Counted from the first letter of the stretch, positions 45,548 to 57,281 are shown. The stretch is 64,000 nt of DNA from Isoetes taiwanensis (GCA_021234155.1 JAJEKV010000046.1:8375012-8439011); one strand, 5' to 3'. Translations and numbers: made by a program. The notes: a model not told the origin generated them from the sequence alone.

Positions 45548-47085
45548 AATGGCGCCCAGCAACCGAGAGATGGTACAATGCTGCAAGCCATATCCATCAG
45601 CTTCCTGTAGATCAAGCCTTCTCTGTGTTTGATCACTTGTTTGATCTTCATGCAACCTTGACTAGAACACCCTACTACACGGACATTATGTGCCAATATG
45701 ACCAGCGAGGTCACGCCTTGGGAAGTTAGGCGCCTCCTAGGGGAGGGAATTGGGTTTCTCTTGAGACACTTACCCAAGCCTTGGGTCGAGAGTTGGCGGG
45801 GATCCAAAGGCAAAGAAGCGGCTATGGGATAGGACTAGGACCATGCCCGATTACATGACCTGCGAGACATAATAGGCATAGGTACCTTTCGGCTGCAGCC
45901 CTTGCCCTCTTCATGCACTATAAGTCAATCAACAAAGTAGGGGAACCCTCTGATTTCAGCCCTTAGACTTAGCGCCACTTGATACCCGTAGGGCCGGGGA
46001 TCAAATCACGAATATAGAGTCCTCCGCCACGAATACTATGGCACGACGTCCGGGGCACCATCTCTGAGATCCATGAAGACTACGGCGGCTAGGGGCCGGA
46101 GAACCCCAGAATGGGAGAGCGAGGGAGGCAACAAGAATGCAGGTATGCGTTGAGGCATGGACGACGGCGTGAGAACACTCTACCGACCCACCGGTCGGCA
46201 TCACCGGCTTTGTCACCGATAGTCATCGGCGGGGAGGAGTACATTTTTGCGAATGACATCCTCAACTTGTCCCTCTTGTCGGGGAGCGAGGGTCTTCTAA
46301 ATCGGCGAGCTCTTGGGCATGATAGCACCGGGGAAAACACAGACCTCGCCGACTACTCATACCGGGAGATTCCAAAGGAGCTGGCGAGAGACACTCTTAT
46401 CTTTGGGGAGACAATGTAGGACATAGCAGACCCTATCGCCAGATAAAGGGGAGATCTATCGGGCGCGAGGAACCTATCATCTCGAGAGGAGGAGTTCAGC
46501 GGTCTGAGCACACTCTACAAACCCGGGGAAGGGCCCAAGCTCAAGCGGACCGGTTCGAGCGGGGAGCATGAGAGAAAGGGTCAGCGGCATCAACTTGGAC
46601 AATGCAACCGGCATGTGGAGGGATCATGAAGACCGATGGCGGTGGATGCCTACGGTGAAGCGGCTCGGAGGAAGGGCCTTTGGATCGCGAGGCGTAAGGG
46701 AAGGGCCGCGACGCCGCTACTATCTTCGACCCTCGACCAAGGGCAAATGATAGTCTTCCACAAGGAGTTCAGCCCAAAGGGGAAGAATCCGTGGCACTTC
46801 TCATAGCACTCTCGGGCCGGGCAACTTTCGAAGATATCGCCCATGCCGATCACATCATTCTTTTCAACAGGCGGTCGGCTCCATTGCCTCGACTTTGCGA
46901 GAGGGCACCTTAGGGGCGCTTAACACTTTTCGGTGGTAGCGACAACAGCACCGGAACTTCCGAACCGGAGATGGCGAGCACTTGAAGGAAGATCGGCGAG
47001 GAACATCTTGCGCAACCTCGGCAAAGGCCTCCGATTCGGGGATGTCAAGAACTTCTTGAGGCTTTCGGGGAGGCCGAATAATTGT
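45548..47085 (+). pseudogene. Unidentified ORF region between H3-like gene and gag
   Basis: Coding-looking fragments in changing frames. 45538-45729 has HIHQLPVDQAFSVFDHLFDL and TPYYTDIMCQYDQRGHALGS. 46111-46419 has SPIVIGGEEYIFANDILNL and DLADYSYREIPKELARDTLI. 46568-46750 and 46933-47136 are basic. A possible start is ATGGCGCCCAGC at 45549. It is followed by an AT-rich, 3'-UTR-like stretch (47090-47270). I do not recognise the product. It may be the true N-terminal half of gag or a separate accessory gene. Frames are broken throughout, possibly by the CAG/CTG artefact. Confidence 0.45.
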
Positions 47086-47279
47086 GAAATTTTCTTAAGT
47101 TTTGTGCTAAATGTTTACGTGTACCCATTATGCTAAGATATATCTACCTTATCATGTAATCCTTATGTATTAATGACTATTAGCTGTTTTGTCAATGTAA
47201 GGCTTTGTATGATTTCTTATAACTAAAGATAATTCAATTGCAAGTAAAATTGATCAACATCTAACCCAAATAAAATGTA

Positions 47280-48546
47280 TTGATGATCAATCCTTGCGAC
47301 AAGGAACTCAAGTCACGAGGATCTCAAGACCAGCACCGACCACGCATAATTGGGTACCAAGGAACTTGTTTGGCGGGGAACAAGAAGATTTTGAGCAGGA
47401 TATGTCACGGAGGCGGTCAGCGCAAGGTTGGTGCTGAGATGAGGAACCAAATGCAACATCTCATCAACTGGGCGACACCTCTCATGAATGCACAGGGAAG
47501 ATGGTCCTCCACCTCCACCTTGTTTTCAGGGTGGTGGCCGAAGTCCCCGGCAAGAAGGGGAGGGCAACCGAGGGAGCGTCGGGGATAGGAGAAGGAAGAG
47601 GAGAACCGGGGAGTCCATCATCATCTAGCTCCAGCTCATCGGATAGCTCTTCCGGTGAGGACAGCTCGGCTCCGGCGGTCGGTCGGGCACACCTAAAAGC
47701 AAGGAAAAGAGCAAGAAAGGCGGATGACTATCGAGAAAAAGGTGGATAGTGCTATGAGCAATGTATGGAAGACAAAGGCTTCGGCCGGTTCTCGGGAAAA
47801 ACGAGTCGGGGCATGGAGGCTGAAGCATGGCTTGATGAAATGGAAGAATTTGGCAACTCATACGGTATGAAAGACAAGGACATAGGGAAAGTTACTACAG
47901 ACTAACCTTATTGGGCCGGCAAGGATACGGTGGAAGGGATATGCTAAGTCCAACAAGGCTGAAGAGGAACAATTGCGGGGTTTAAGACCTTGACAAGGCT
48001 TTCATAAAGCACTATGTGCCAAGGTCTCATACTAGTAGGCGATTCAGCAGGTTTTTGAGGTTGAATCGGGGTAGCTTATCGGTGGCTAAGTATACCGAAG
48101 AATTTATGAGGCTCAGGCTGCATGTTCACGGAGTCTCGAGAGAGGCAAGCCGTGGATACTTACATTGAGGGTTGAGCAAGCAATATCAAAAGGCTTGTTA
48201 GAGCAATCAACCCGAAGTCAGTTACCTGGTAGAAGATAAAGCTATAAGTTTGGAAGAGGCACCAGCAACTCCAGCAGAGAAACTTGATCAACCTTCGGGG
48301 GTAGAGTTATTGTGATGATATCGGGGGCAATATCGGGGTAAGCAATCAGCGGCTACACCATCGAGAGTCGTGGCAAGGTAAGGTCGAGAACAAAGCTTTT
48401 GGGGGACCGTAAACCCGAGAATGCATCGGGCGGTGCTCTTAAAAGCGTCTCCTAGGCGGTTCTGCCGAAAGAAATGAGAACAGGAATGCATTGAGAAAAA
48501 GTTATGCTTCAGGTGCTTCCGGTCGGGGCACCGAACACATGATTGT
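47280..48546 (+). pseudogene. Chromovirus B gag with zinc knuckle
   Basis: ATG at 47283 opens a frame containing AEMRNQMQHLINWATPLMN. Further on, frames change, but FIKHYVPRSHTSRRFSRFLR and SLSVAKYTEEFMRLRLHV (about 48000-48125) are the diagnostic C-terminal capsid block of plant gypsy gag. The nucleocapsid knuckle CFRCFRSGHRTHDC (48505-48546) fits C-x2-C-x4-H-x4-C exactly. It would package the genomic RNA. Confidence 0.85.
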
Positions 48547-48739
48547 CCATTCGTCATGCGGTCGACCTTGGCGAGAACTCTTGGATTGGGACTCCCCAAC
48601 GAAGCCGGGCGAGGGCGGCGACCGGCCGGGGAGGGCGGGACTTCATAGATGGTGAGTGCCACATATGTGCAAACATTGAAACAGGTGATATAGAGAATCG
48701 GTCATTTGTCATCATGGGCGGATGGGATCATAGATAGTA

Positions 48740-48840
48740 ATCCTTATGTAGTCCTCATAGATACGGTAGCTCTCATAATTTTGCATCTCCTAGATTGTTT
48801 GCTCTAATGAAGAACAAGGTATTGAAGTCTAAGCCAAGGC
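48740..48840 (+). pseudogene. Chromovirus B aspartic protease remnant
   Basis: HNFASPRLFALMKNKVLK (from about 48777) is the segment that normally follows the catalytic DTG(A/S) in plant gypsy proteases. The DTG codons themselves are out of frame by one base: GATACGGTAGC lacks a T compared with a codable GATACTGGTAGC, again a CTG/CG difference. Confidence 0.7.
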
Positions 48841-49229
48841 CGGTAGCTATGGCAAACGGCCATTCGGCACACTAAGGGGAGGAGGATCACCTTTGACATA
48901 GACCTTAGTGGGGCTAAGTGGCCCGATGGGGGCGAAGTCATGGACATCGGAAGATATGATCGATAGTGGGGATGGAATTTTTTGAAGCCGACCAAAGCCA
49001 TGATTGATTGCGGCCAGGAATGAAGTCACCATGGCGGCACCGGATGGCAGCAAATTGATAGTGAAAGGTAAGAAGCTAGATTCTCCCATGCGCGGTGTAT
49101 TTCTTTGAAGCGACTAAGGAAGAGTATAGAAAAGAATAAGGTGGACTACATCTTGAGGATGGAATCGGAGTTGAGCGAAGGCAAGCGGGGGGAAATGACC
49201 CAAAGGGGAATCGGTTGCTGAGGCGGATA

Positions 49230-50600
49230 GCAAGGCTTATTTCAGAGTTCAAGGATGTATTTCCGGATGAAATCCGGCGGTTTGCCACCTTATAGGGGTG
49301 TGGAATGTGAGATCACATTGGCTCAGGATCTGAAGCCTACCGGTAAAGGCGCCATATAGAATGAGCACCCGAGAATTGATTGAGCTCAAAAGCAGCCGAG
49401 GAATTGCTCGAGCTTGGATTTATAAGAGCAAGTGTGTCTCCTTCGAGACACCTATACTCTTTGTGAAGAAGAAAGATGGGAGCTTAAGAATGTGCATAGA
49501 CTATCGCCCGACTTAGCGGGGCGATAAAGAACAAGTATGCATTGCCAAGAGGCGAGATGATCTAATGGACCAGTTACAAGGAGCAAAGGTATTCTCTAAA
49601 ATCGATTTGAGGTCAGGATACCATCAGATAAGAATAAAAGAAGAGGATATCCATAAGACCGCTTTCAGAACGCGGTATGGTCACTTTGAGTTTCTGATAA
49701 TGCCCTTTGGACTATCGAATGCTCCAAGAAGCGTTTATCGCCTCATGAGCGACATCTTGAGAGACTTCTTGGATGAGTTTGTTATTGTCTTCTTCGACGA
49801 CATCCTAATCTCTGACAAGTCCCTTGAGGAGCATTGTCAGCATCTCAGGAAAGTGTTGGAGAAGTTGAGACGTCATCGGTTGTATGGGAAGCTCTCTAAG
49901 TGCCACTTTGCAACAGGCCGAGTGGAGTATTTGGGGCATGTAGTAACATCCGAGGGAATCTCCACAGATCCATCTAAGATTGAGGCAATAGTTGATTGGC
50001 CAGCTCAAGGAATGTGGCGTGTAAGTAAGAAGCTTTTCTTGGGTTGGCGGGATATTACTGAAAAGTTCGTGAAGGACTTTGCTAAGTGGGCGTCCCCTCT
50101 GTCGGACCTCACTAAGGCCAAGAAGATTAAGGATTGGACTAGCCATTGGTTAGAGAAAGTCCAAGCTTCTTTTGAGAAGCTTAAAGAGGCCTTAACAACA
50201 GCACCAGTGCTTGTTCTTCCAGATCCGAGTAAAGATAAGTTGGTAGCAAAGATGCAAGCAAGATAGCGAGGGGCAGTCTTGATGCAAGAAGGAAGGGTAG
50301 TCGCCACGATTTCGAAGAAGATGAACGGCGCCGAAACAACGCTACCCAACCCATGATCGGGAGCTGCTAGCCATTGTCGGGGCATTGAGGATATGGAGGC
50401 ATTATCTGGCGGGAAGGAAGTTTGGTTGGATCCCGATCACGAGCCTTCAAGTATCTTTTCACCCAGCCACTCCTCAACTTAAGGCAAAGGAGGTGGATGG
50501 AATTCCTTGAGGAGTATGATTTTGATATTGTATATAAGCCGGTAAGCTTAATGTTGTAGCGAGATGCCCTCTCCGGGAGACCATTTCGAGACAAGGGCGC
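49230..50600 (+). pseudogene. Chromovirus B reverse transcriptase and RNase H
   Basis: 49565-50266 is a 233-codon open stretch with FSKIDLRSGYHQIRI, FRTRYGHFEFLIMPFGLSNAP, the catalytic FFDDIL at about 49795, LSKCHFATGRVEYLGHVV and the start of RNase H (PVLVLPDPSKD). Upstream, PPYRGVECEI, LFVKKKDGSLRM-like and DYR blocks can be read only across frames (49280-49510). Downstream, RNase H landmarks (VLMQEGR, SKKMNGAE, HDRELLAIVGALRIWRHYL) occur out of frame until about 50420. It copies the element RNA into DNA. Confidence 0.93.
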
Positions 50601-50739
50601 ATTGTAATGCGATTTCCACTCTTCGAGTGAGTTTGGCAAGAAGATTGAAGAGTCCTTGCCAGCAGATGTGGACTTCAAGGAGGTATGGGAAAGTCTTTCC
50701 AAGGAAGCCGTAAGCGGAAAGAGCGGGAAGCCTTCAAGC

Positions 50740-52066
50740 ATTATAAGAAGGAAGGCAACTTTGTTGTATCACAAGCATAAGTTGTGTGTGCCCGAATCAT
50801 CGGGGAGTAAGGAAGCTAATTCTTCATGACACACATAACAGCCCAATAGCAAGGCATCTTTGGCTTCATGAAGACCTATTTCAAGATTCAAGTAGCTACC
50901 GCCGGGAATGAAGAGAGATAGCTGCATATATTCGGGATTACCCGGTTATGTCGTGAGACCAAAGCGGAGCAACCCGATTTCAGTGCTCTTGAGCCATTGG
51001 GGGTGCCAAATGCAAAGTGGGAGGTCATAAGCATGGATTTCATCACTGGTCTCCCTAGAACTCTTGAGGGAAGGGCGCATTGATGGTCGCCGTAGATAAG
51101 TTATCTAAGATGGCACATTTTGTGCCTTGCAAGACTCTTGACACCGCATTAGATCTTTGCCAAGCTATTTGTAAGGGAGATTTTTCAGACTCCATGGCAT
51201 GCCTCGGGAGATAATATCTGATAGGGATTCCAAGTTTATGAGTGCCTTACGGCAGGACCTCTTCAGCACCATTCGAGACGAAGCTCTCCATGAGCCGCGG
51301 CATATCATCCCCAAACGGATGGCGGACGGAGAGGGGCGAACCGGATCATTGAAGATATGCTTGAAGTTATGTGTGGAACAAGCGGTCCAAGTGGGATGAG
51401 TACATCCACTTGGTGGAATTCGCCTACAAGATTACCAAAGGGAGTCATCTCGGATGTCTCCTTTCATGGTAAATTACGGGTACCGGTGCTTAACCCGGAT
51501 ACGGCACAATCCACGTGTCCAAGGTAGAAGTGTCCCAGCCGAGATGTTAGGGGATATCAGCGGCTAGTAGAAGAAGTAAGGGGTTATTTATTGGCAGCAA
51601 GAAGTCGGCGAGAAAGAGTGTGGCCGACAAGCCTGGGACCGTAAGAGAGTTCAAGGTAGGCGATAGCGTTTGGTTGAAGATCAAGGTGAAGCAAGCCAAG
51701 GCTGCGGATTGGGGCTGCAAGAAGCTTGCCCCTAGGTGGGCTGGTCCGTTCAAGATTTTGGAGAGAGTGGGCTCTCAAGCCTACAAGTTGGATCTTCCAG
51801 CCCATCTCAAGGTTCACAAGGTCTTCCACGTAAGTTTATTAAAAGGCACAATCCTAACCACGAGGAGGTTTTGGATACTCCAACCTTGTTGGAAATGGCC
51901 GGAGGAGCAAGTAGAAATAGTGCCTGAATTGCTTCTTGATAAGTCATTCAAGAAGACTAGGAGGTCTCAGTTCCTCCAGTATTTGGTTAAGTGGAAGCAC
52001 TTACCCGTGGAAGATGCGACATGGGTATTGAAGCAAGACTTGGAGAAGCAATACCCGAGTTTATGA
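50740..52066 (+). pseudogene. Chromovirus B integrase with C-terminal chromodomain
   Basis: Catalytic-core landmarks are VAVDKLSKMAHFVPCKT (first D, about 51090) and GMPREIISDRDSKFMSAL (second D, 51197-51250). From 51620 an open 148-codon frame holds the GPY/F-type module (VGDSVWLKIKVKQ, LAPRWAGPFKILERVG, HKVFHVSLLKG). A chromodomain follows (QFLQYLVKWKHLPVEDATWV), ending in TAA/TGA context at 52064-52066. The aromatic cage positions are partly visible (Y, W, W). Chromodomains of this type direct integration to methylated-H3 chromatin. This is notable because the same element carries an H3-like tail with K9. Confidence 0.92.
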
Positions 52067-52950
52067 AGGAGTTTGATGGGGAAGTCGTCTCCGGAGCTTG
52101 GTGGACCCGACTTGCGGTGGTTAGCTAGTATGTTGTTAGTTAGCCTTAAGCCCGGGCATGCATTCTAGTTACTAGGGTGCATGTGCGGAACCTTGGATCG
52201 TGTGTGGGCGATGATGGGATACGCCTTTAGGGCATTCTCTAGGCCACACGCACCAAGAGGTGCGCATGACCATTAGGGTCATGTGAGTGAGGAATGAGGC
52301 ATGGTGGGCGATGATGGGACATTGATCGGATGATCTCTATGCCACGATCGCGGGTGCGCACACTGGCCGTGGGAGGGTCATGGTGAAGGTTAAAGTGATC
52401 ATCTTGGCGATGATGGGATCGTGAGGCGTTCCCTAGCTGAAACCCTCGGGGCATGATGCCTTGGGGTGTACTCGATCAGGGGGATCGTGTACAAGGTAAC
52501 ACTCGATCATGGGCAATGATGGAAGCATCTTAAATGATCCCTAAGCTCAAATCCGAAAGGGCCATGATCTTGGGCAAGGTATTAGGACAACCTTGAGGCG
52601 GTGGTTCGGCTCAAGGAGGTAAGGGGGTGGTCCCCTAAAACCACAAATTATTAACTAAACTAGCGTAATGTGCTCCTTTTTGCGAGGCAAGTAGAAGGAG
52701 GACTTCAAGCGAGGAGGCGCGTTCGAGAAGATAGGGGAGCCATAATTTAGATTATGAACCCTAATAACTCTTATAATAGTATTTTGAATTATTATAAGAA
52801 ATAACGGTGTTAAGGCTATATAATTTTGTATAAGTACAAATATAGCCTAAATTTTGACCTTTTAACTAATAAAACTTGATTGCTAAACTAAATTAAAGGT
52901 TATGACATGTTGATGTTTTGCAGGCATAAGGTAGGATCGTCACCTTAGCG
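52067..52950 (+). other. 3' untranslated region of chromovirus B with ~100-bp repeats
   Basis: No gene. GCGATGATGGGA-type words recur at 52208, 52308, 52407 and 52513 (GCAATGATGG), spaced 99-106 bases and each followed by weakly similar sequence, so a decayed tandem of about four units. 52740-52920 is AT-rich. Confidence 0.7.
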
Positions 52951-52987
52951 CAATGCTGAGGACAGCATTGTCCTAAGGGGGGGAGAA
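52951..52987 (+). other. Stem-loop and polypurine tract of chromovirus B
   Basis: CAATGCTG-AGGA-CAGCATTG (52951-52970) is a perfect 8-bp stem. It is followed by AAGGGGGGGAGAA (52975-52987), the plus-strand primer, abutting the 3' LTR. Confidence 0.9.
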
Positions 52988-54628
52988 TGTGACGGTCCAG
53001 GGGAATATACGTCATAAATACGTATATTCCTGGATCCGTCACTATACAAGTCTATCTTCATAGCCTTGTATACCATAGGTTGTGGCACTAGGGGGCATGG
53101 CTAAGTTATTCTCATAACTTAGCCAACCATAGGTTAAGCCATTATCCACGTGGCCTTAACCTATTGGGGCACCGCCACACAGGACTCACCCGATTGGTGC
53201 CACGTGGCATCCTAGGTGGACCTAACTTATATAGGCATAAACCCTAACCCTAGACCTCTTTCCAGCCCTAGCACCCAGAGACTCACCTACTCGTTCGAAA
53301 CCCCGTTTCGAACATCGTTTGCTGTGGCATAGACTGGTGCAGCAGCCCCAGCAGGGTAGACTCGTTCTTGGAGTAGGAGCGGCATCTAGGTGAGTCGGAG
53401 ACCATGGAGGCACGGATCTGAGGGAGAGCTTCAGGAGCAGGTATGTAGGATAGTAGTTGTGATAGCTCATGCGGAATTAGCATTCCAGATATGCTAGTAT
53501 CTTGTATCTAGAGTAGAGCCATCCTAGAACCCATATTCAACATCTTGAACCCTAATCAAGGAACCCTAACCATTAGTTAGTTGTATGATTAGGTTAAGAT
53601 GTTCTTCTTATGATTATTCTCATGATGTGATGATTATGTGATGATGGTCGATCATGTTTGCTCCTCTTGTATTGGGAAGGGGGGTAGAGACCTAGAGCCA
53701 TATGTAGTATGCTCCTAGAGTAGATCCCTTAGTTCCTATTAGTTGCGGCCTGTGCATAGGAACCCACCGGGCTGTGGAGGCTATGATGTGACTCAGCACT
53801 ACACAACGGGGCTAGAGGCAAAGCGGAGGGAGGATCCCTGCCGAGTGGGGGCTACGGGGGATCCCATAGTGAGCTAGGCTTATGGTCGGTCACTTCGTGT
53901 GGGCCGAGCATGGGTCTGACACCTCCTGGGGCGATGGTGTCGCCCTGCCTCTCAAGAGTTGCAAGTGTCGGCTTGGCTCTTGTTTTGGGGGGTTCAGTCG
54001 GGTATGAATCGTGTGTCGCCACGATTCTCTAGCCGCCCGTGGAACCTCTAGACCCCGGGAAGGGGAGATGCAACCCTTCCTGCCTCGACGGACCAGGGAG
54101 ATGCAACCTGGAGTAGTCCCGATGGGTGATGCCATGGGATTGCATATCCGGAAGGCTAGAGTCATGTCAGAGCCTGATTGAGCCCATCTGCAAAGTATGC
54201 ACAGGAGGGGCGGATGGAGTGGTCAACTCTAGCCATTGTTCTATGCCAGCCCTCGCCATTGCCATGACTCAGTCTGCTCTATCTTGAGGCCTAGCCGGTC
54301 AGTCATCCTCCTTACGAGTCTGAGCCGGGGTAGGAGCTCTCATGTTTTATGGTTCGTGATTATCATCTTTGCCTTGGTTTATGTGTGATGCACTACCCTT
54401 CGAGGTAGTATTTGTATATGTTGATGCTAGTTCTGACGTGTTATCGCTTCCGCTGTTATAGGAGCCCATAGGGGAAGGGCGCGCAAGACACCTTCGTGTT
54501 CCCTTCCCGCACTAAGAGTCACCTCAGAGTGCGGGGTAGACGAAGGGCCCATGCGGTTGTTGAGCCGGATGGGGGATTTCCTGCCGAGTGTACGGCCGGG
54601 CGCCATACGTTTAGCAGGGAGCGTCACA
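52988..54628 (+). repeat. 3' LTR of chromovirus B (1641 bp)
   Basis: Same ends as the 5' LTR. It carries the matching hairpin, G-boxes (53147-53152 and downstream), TATA and telobox. This copy retains CAG/CTG words that the 5' copy lacks. Confidence 0.96.
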
Positions 54629-55870
54629 AATTGGATGAAAATGCTCTTGAAGCATGTGAAGAACAAGAAGGTTAGAGGGGAGATGTTTAAGGATCTTGGC
54701 CACATAATGTATAACACACATGTGGAAGCGGATGGAAGATTTGGTAAGGATTATGTGGATGCTTGTGAGAGGGAAGCTTTGAGGCTATTGGATGAGTTCA
54801 AGGAGAAATACAAATCTTGGAAGAGGGTTGTTAAGTACATGAACAGGACTTGGACTAAGAACATCACCACTTGGATCATTGCTACAAGAATCTATCCTCA
54901 TACCAACCAAGAGACGAATGCGGCTATAGAGGCTTATCACAACCAAATGAAGAGAAAGCTAGGGGTTTTGAAGCACGCCTTGAGAGGTAGGAGGATTGAT
55001 TGGTTGATCTACATGCTCACTTGTAGATTGGAAACACACCTTCTTTATGGCAGGTTCAAGAAGGATGAGGGTTTCAAAGTGAATAAGAGACAGGAGCACA
55101 TAGTTGAGACAGCAATTATAGGGGCACGTGTCATTCCTGATGAGGCTGTTAGATGGTTGAACTTCAAAGAAGGGAGGGCAGAAGTGTGGAGTCAAAATAT
55201 GGATGCATGGGATGCTAGCCGAGAGGCAATCCCCTACCTTGTGGATGTTGCCCATGAGCACTGGTCATCCTGTGACTGCCCTTGGGGTATGAAAGGTAAC
55301 ATTTGCAAACACCAGGTTAAAGTGATCCAAATGATGGCCAAGTATAGTGAGGAGGACATTTTAAGGGTTTGTGGAACATTGCATGGTTCTCAAGCTGGCG
55401 GTTTGGAGAACTTGAGGGTATTTGGAGAGGCATACGATGATGGTTTTCTTGATAACCGGGCACCATCTAGTCCAGAGGATACTTGCACATTGGTGACAGC
55501 ATTGGAGCATGACAATGGCGAGGAGAAGATTGTACCTGAGGATGGCATTGGTGAGGAGAAGATTTCCCCCACCACAAGAATTGAGAGTAGCATAAATGCG
55601 AGCATGGCACGCATTAGGGAGACCATATCTAGTAGCCCGAAGTTGCTTTGGAGGCAGATTTCCTCCCTCTGGGAGCTTAATTTGAAGTTGGAGAGATTGA
55701 CCACTTGCAAGTTAGACACTGTTGCTGCACCCAGTCTACCCATCGTGGAGGACTTCAATGAAAAAACATTGGTGAGGCCAGTTCCATTCGTGGAGTGTCG
55801 GAAGAGGCAAAAGAAGCTTGTTGGTTCTAGTGTGTTTTCGCGAGAGTGTGAAGGGCACCTTCAAGAGTGA
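54629..55870 (+). pseudogene. MULE transposase, 3' part (E residue, SWIM zinc finger)
   Basis: Continues the transposase frame directly after the second AATTG. It reads MKMLLKHVKNKKVRGEMF, then TNQETNAAIEAYHNQMKRKL, carrying the catalytic Glu of the DDE triad. The SWIM zinc finger follows (CDCPWGMKGNICKHQVKV; C-x-C...C-x-H, about 55271-55325), then an acidic and basic C-terminal tail to the TGA at 55868-55870. No lesion is visible in this part. Upstream codons read from the LTR are not part of the original gene. Confidence 0.92.
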
Positions 55871-55962
55871 AGGTTGTGGCCAAACAAACTCATGTCTTTT
55901 ATAAAGTTGTGTCTCTTTTATAAATGCAATGTAGAACCAACCTTGCCCCAAAAAAAAAAAAA

Positions 55963-56625
55963 ATGTGGCCACATGAAGTGTTGGCAACATTAACCAAATT
56001 GGGTTAATGTGGGCACATGAAGTCTTGGCCACATTAACCAGATTGGGTTAATGTGGCCACGTGAAGTCTTGGCCACATTTACCAGATTGGGTTAATGTGG
56101 CCACATGAAGTCTTGGCCACATTAACCAGATTGGGTTAATGTGGCCACAAGAAGCCTTGGCCACATTAACCCATTTTGGTTAATGTGGCCACATGAAGTC
56201 TTGGCCATATTAACCCATTTTGGTTAATGTGGCCACATGAAGTCTTGGCCACATTAACCAGATTGGGTTAATGTGGCCACGTGAAGTCTTGGCCACATTT
56301 ACCAGATTGGGTTAATGTGGCCACGTGAAGTCTTGGCCACATTAACCAGATTGGGTTAATGTGGCGACATGAAGTGTTGACCACATTAACCCATTTTGGT
56401 TAATGTGGCCACATGAAGTCTTGGCCACATTAACCAGATTGGGTTAATGTGGCCACATGAAGTGTTGACCACATTAACAAAATTGGGTTGATGTGGCCTT
56501 GGCCACACTAACCAAATTGGGTTAATGTGGCCACATGAGATCTTTAACACATTAACCCTTCTTGGTTGATGTTGGCCACATTAACCAGGCTTAATGTGGC
56601 CACATGAAGTATTGGCCACATTTAA
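55963..56625 (+). repeat. 44-bp palindromic minisatellite, GTTAATGTGGCCAC family
   Basis: About 15 head-to-tail units of GTTAATGTGGCCAC-ATGAAGTCTT-GGCCACATTAAC-CAGATTGG. Each unit contains the motif in both orientations, so it can fold back on itself. It starts 93 bases after the transposase stop. Units vary by single substitutions. Confidence 0.95.
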
Positions 56626-57280
56626 TATTCAATGGTTGGTTAATGATTAATGTTCAATGGTTGATATTCAATGGTTGGTATTCAAATGATTTATGTTCAA
56701 TGGTTGATATTCAATGGTTGATATTCAAAGGTTGTAAACGTTTACAACATTTTTAGTAAAGCAGCATTTTTAGTACAACATTTCTGTGAACCCTAAACCC
56801 TATGAATCCTAAAAACCCTGTGAATTGCTTTACAGTTATAGACGTTCACACATTTTTAGTGAAGCAGGAACCAAATTGAGTCTGAATTCAAAAGTTTTCA
56901 GTCTGTATTTCAGAAAATTTGCCCAGAGGGCTTTACATCTAAATGCCGAACTCACAATTTACTTGAGCCCGGAGGCTTGAAATCAGAGCCCGAAGGCGAA
57001 GGCTTTACAAGAGAAAAAAAAAGTTCAAAAAAGCTCGGAGGCTTGCATGTACAAGAAAAAAACAGGGAGCCCAGCATGTACATTCCTAAATGGGCGTAGA
57101 CTCTAGCAGAATGCCAGTTTCGAAGTGAATCGAAATGAAGCAGACTGGGGCAGCTTGTTCCAACACAATTGCAAATGTCAACATCTCCACAGTAGACAAA
57201 CAAACTCCAATGGGAACTTCAGCAATAATGCAAGAAATGAGTTCAATTTCAGATTAAAAGCAGAATATGTAAATTGACTA
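56626..57280. other. Spacer inside the MULE
   Basis: 56626-56735 holds several TATTCAATGGTTG units (10-20 base simple tandem). The rest shows no certain ORF. On the minus strand 56952-57203 may be a last exon of the neighbouring zinc-finger gene, but its frame is unsupported. Confidence 0.4.
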
Positions 57281-57281
57281 C

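Larger units (their letters stand above)
41459..54628 (+). mobile_element. Chromovirus (Ty3/gypsy, Tekay/Del-like) element B carrying an H3-like gene
   Basis: A 13.2-kb element with LTRs 41459-43088 and 52988-54628 (TGTGACG...CGTCACA), a primer site complementary to initiator tRNA, a polypurine tract AAGGGGGGGAGAA and a 5-bp AATTG duplication. From left to right it encodes a histone H3-like ORF, an unidentified ORF region, gag, protease, RT, RNase H, integrase and a C-terminal chromodomain. The polypurine tract plus TGTGACG border, iMet primer and chromodomain fit the plant Tekay/Del chromoviruses. The near-identical LTRs, away from CAG/CTG sites, imply a recent insertion. It splits the MULE transposase gene. 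Confidence 0.95.
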
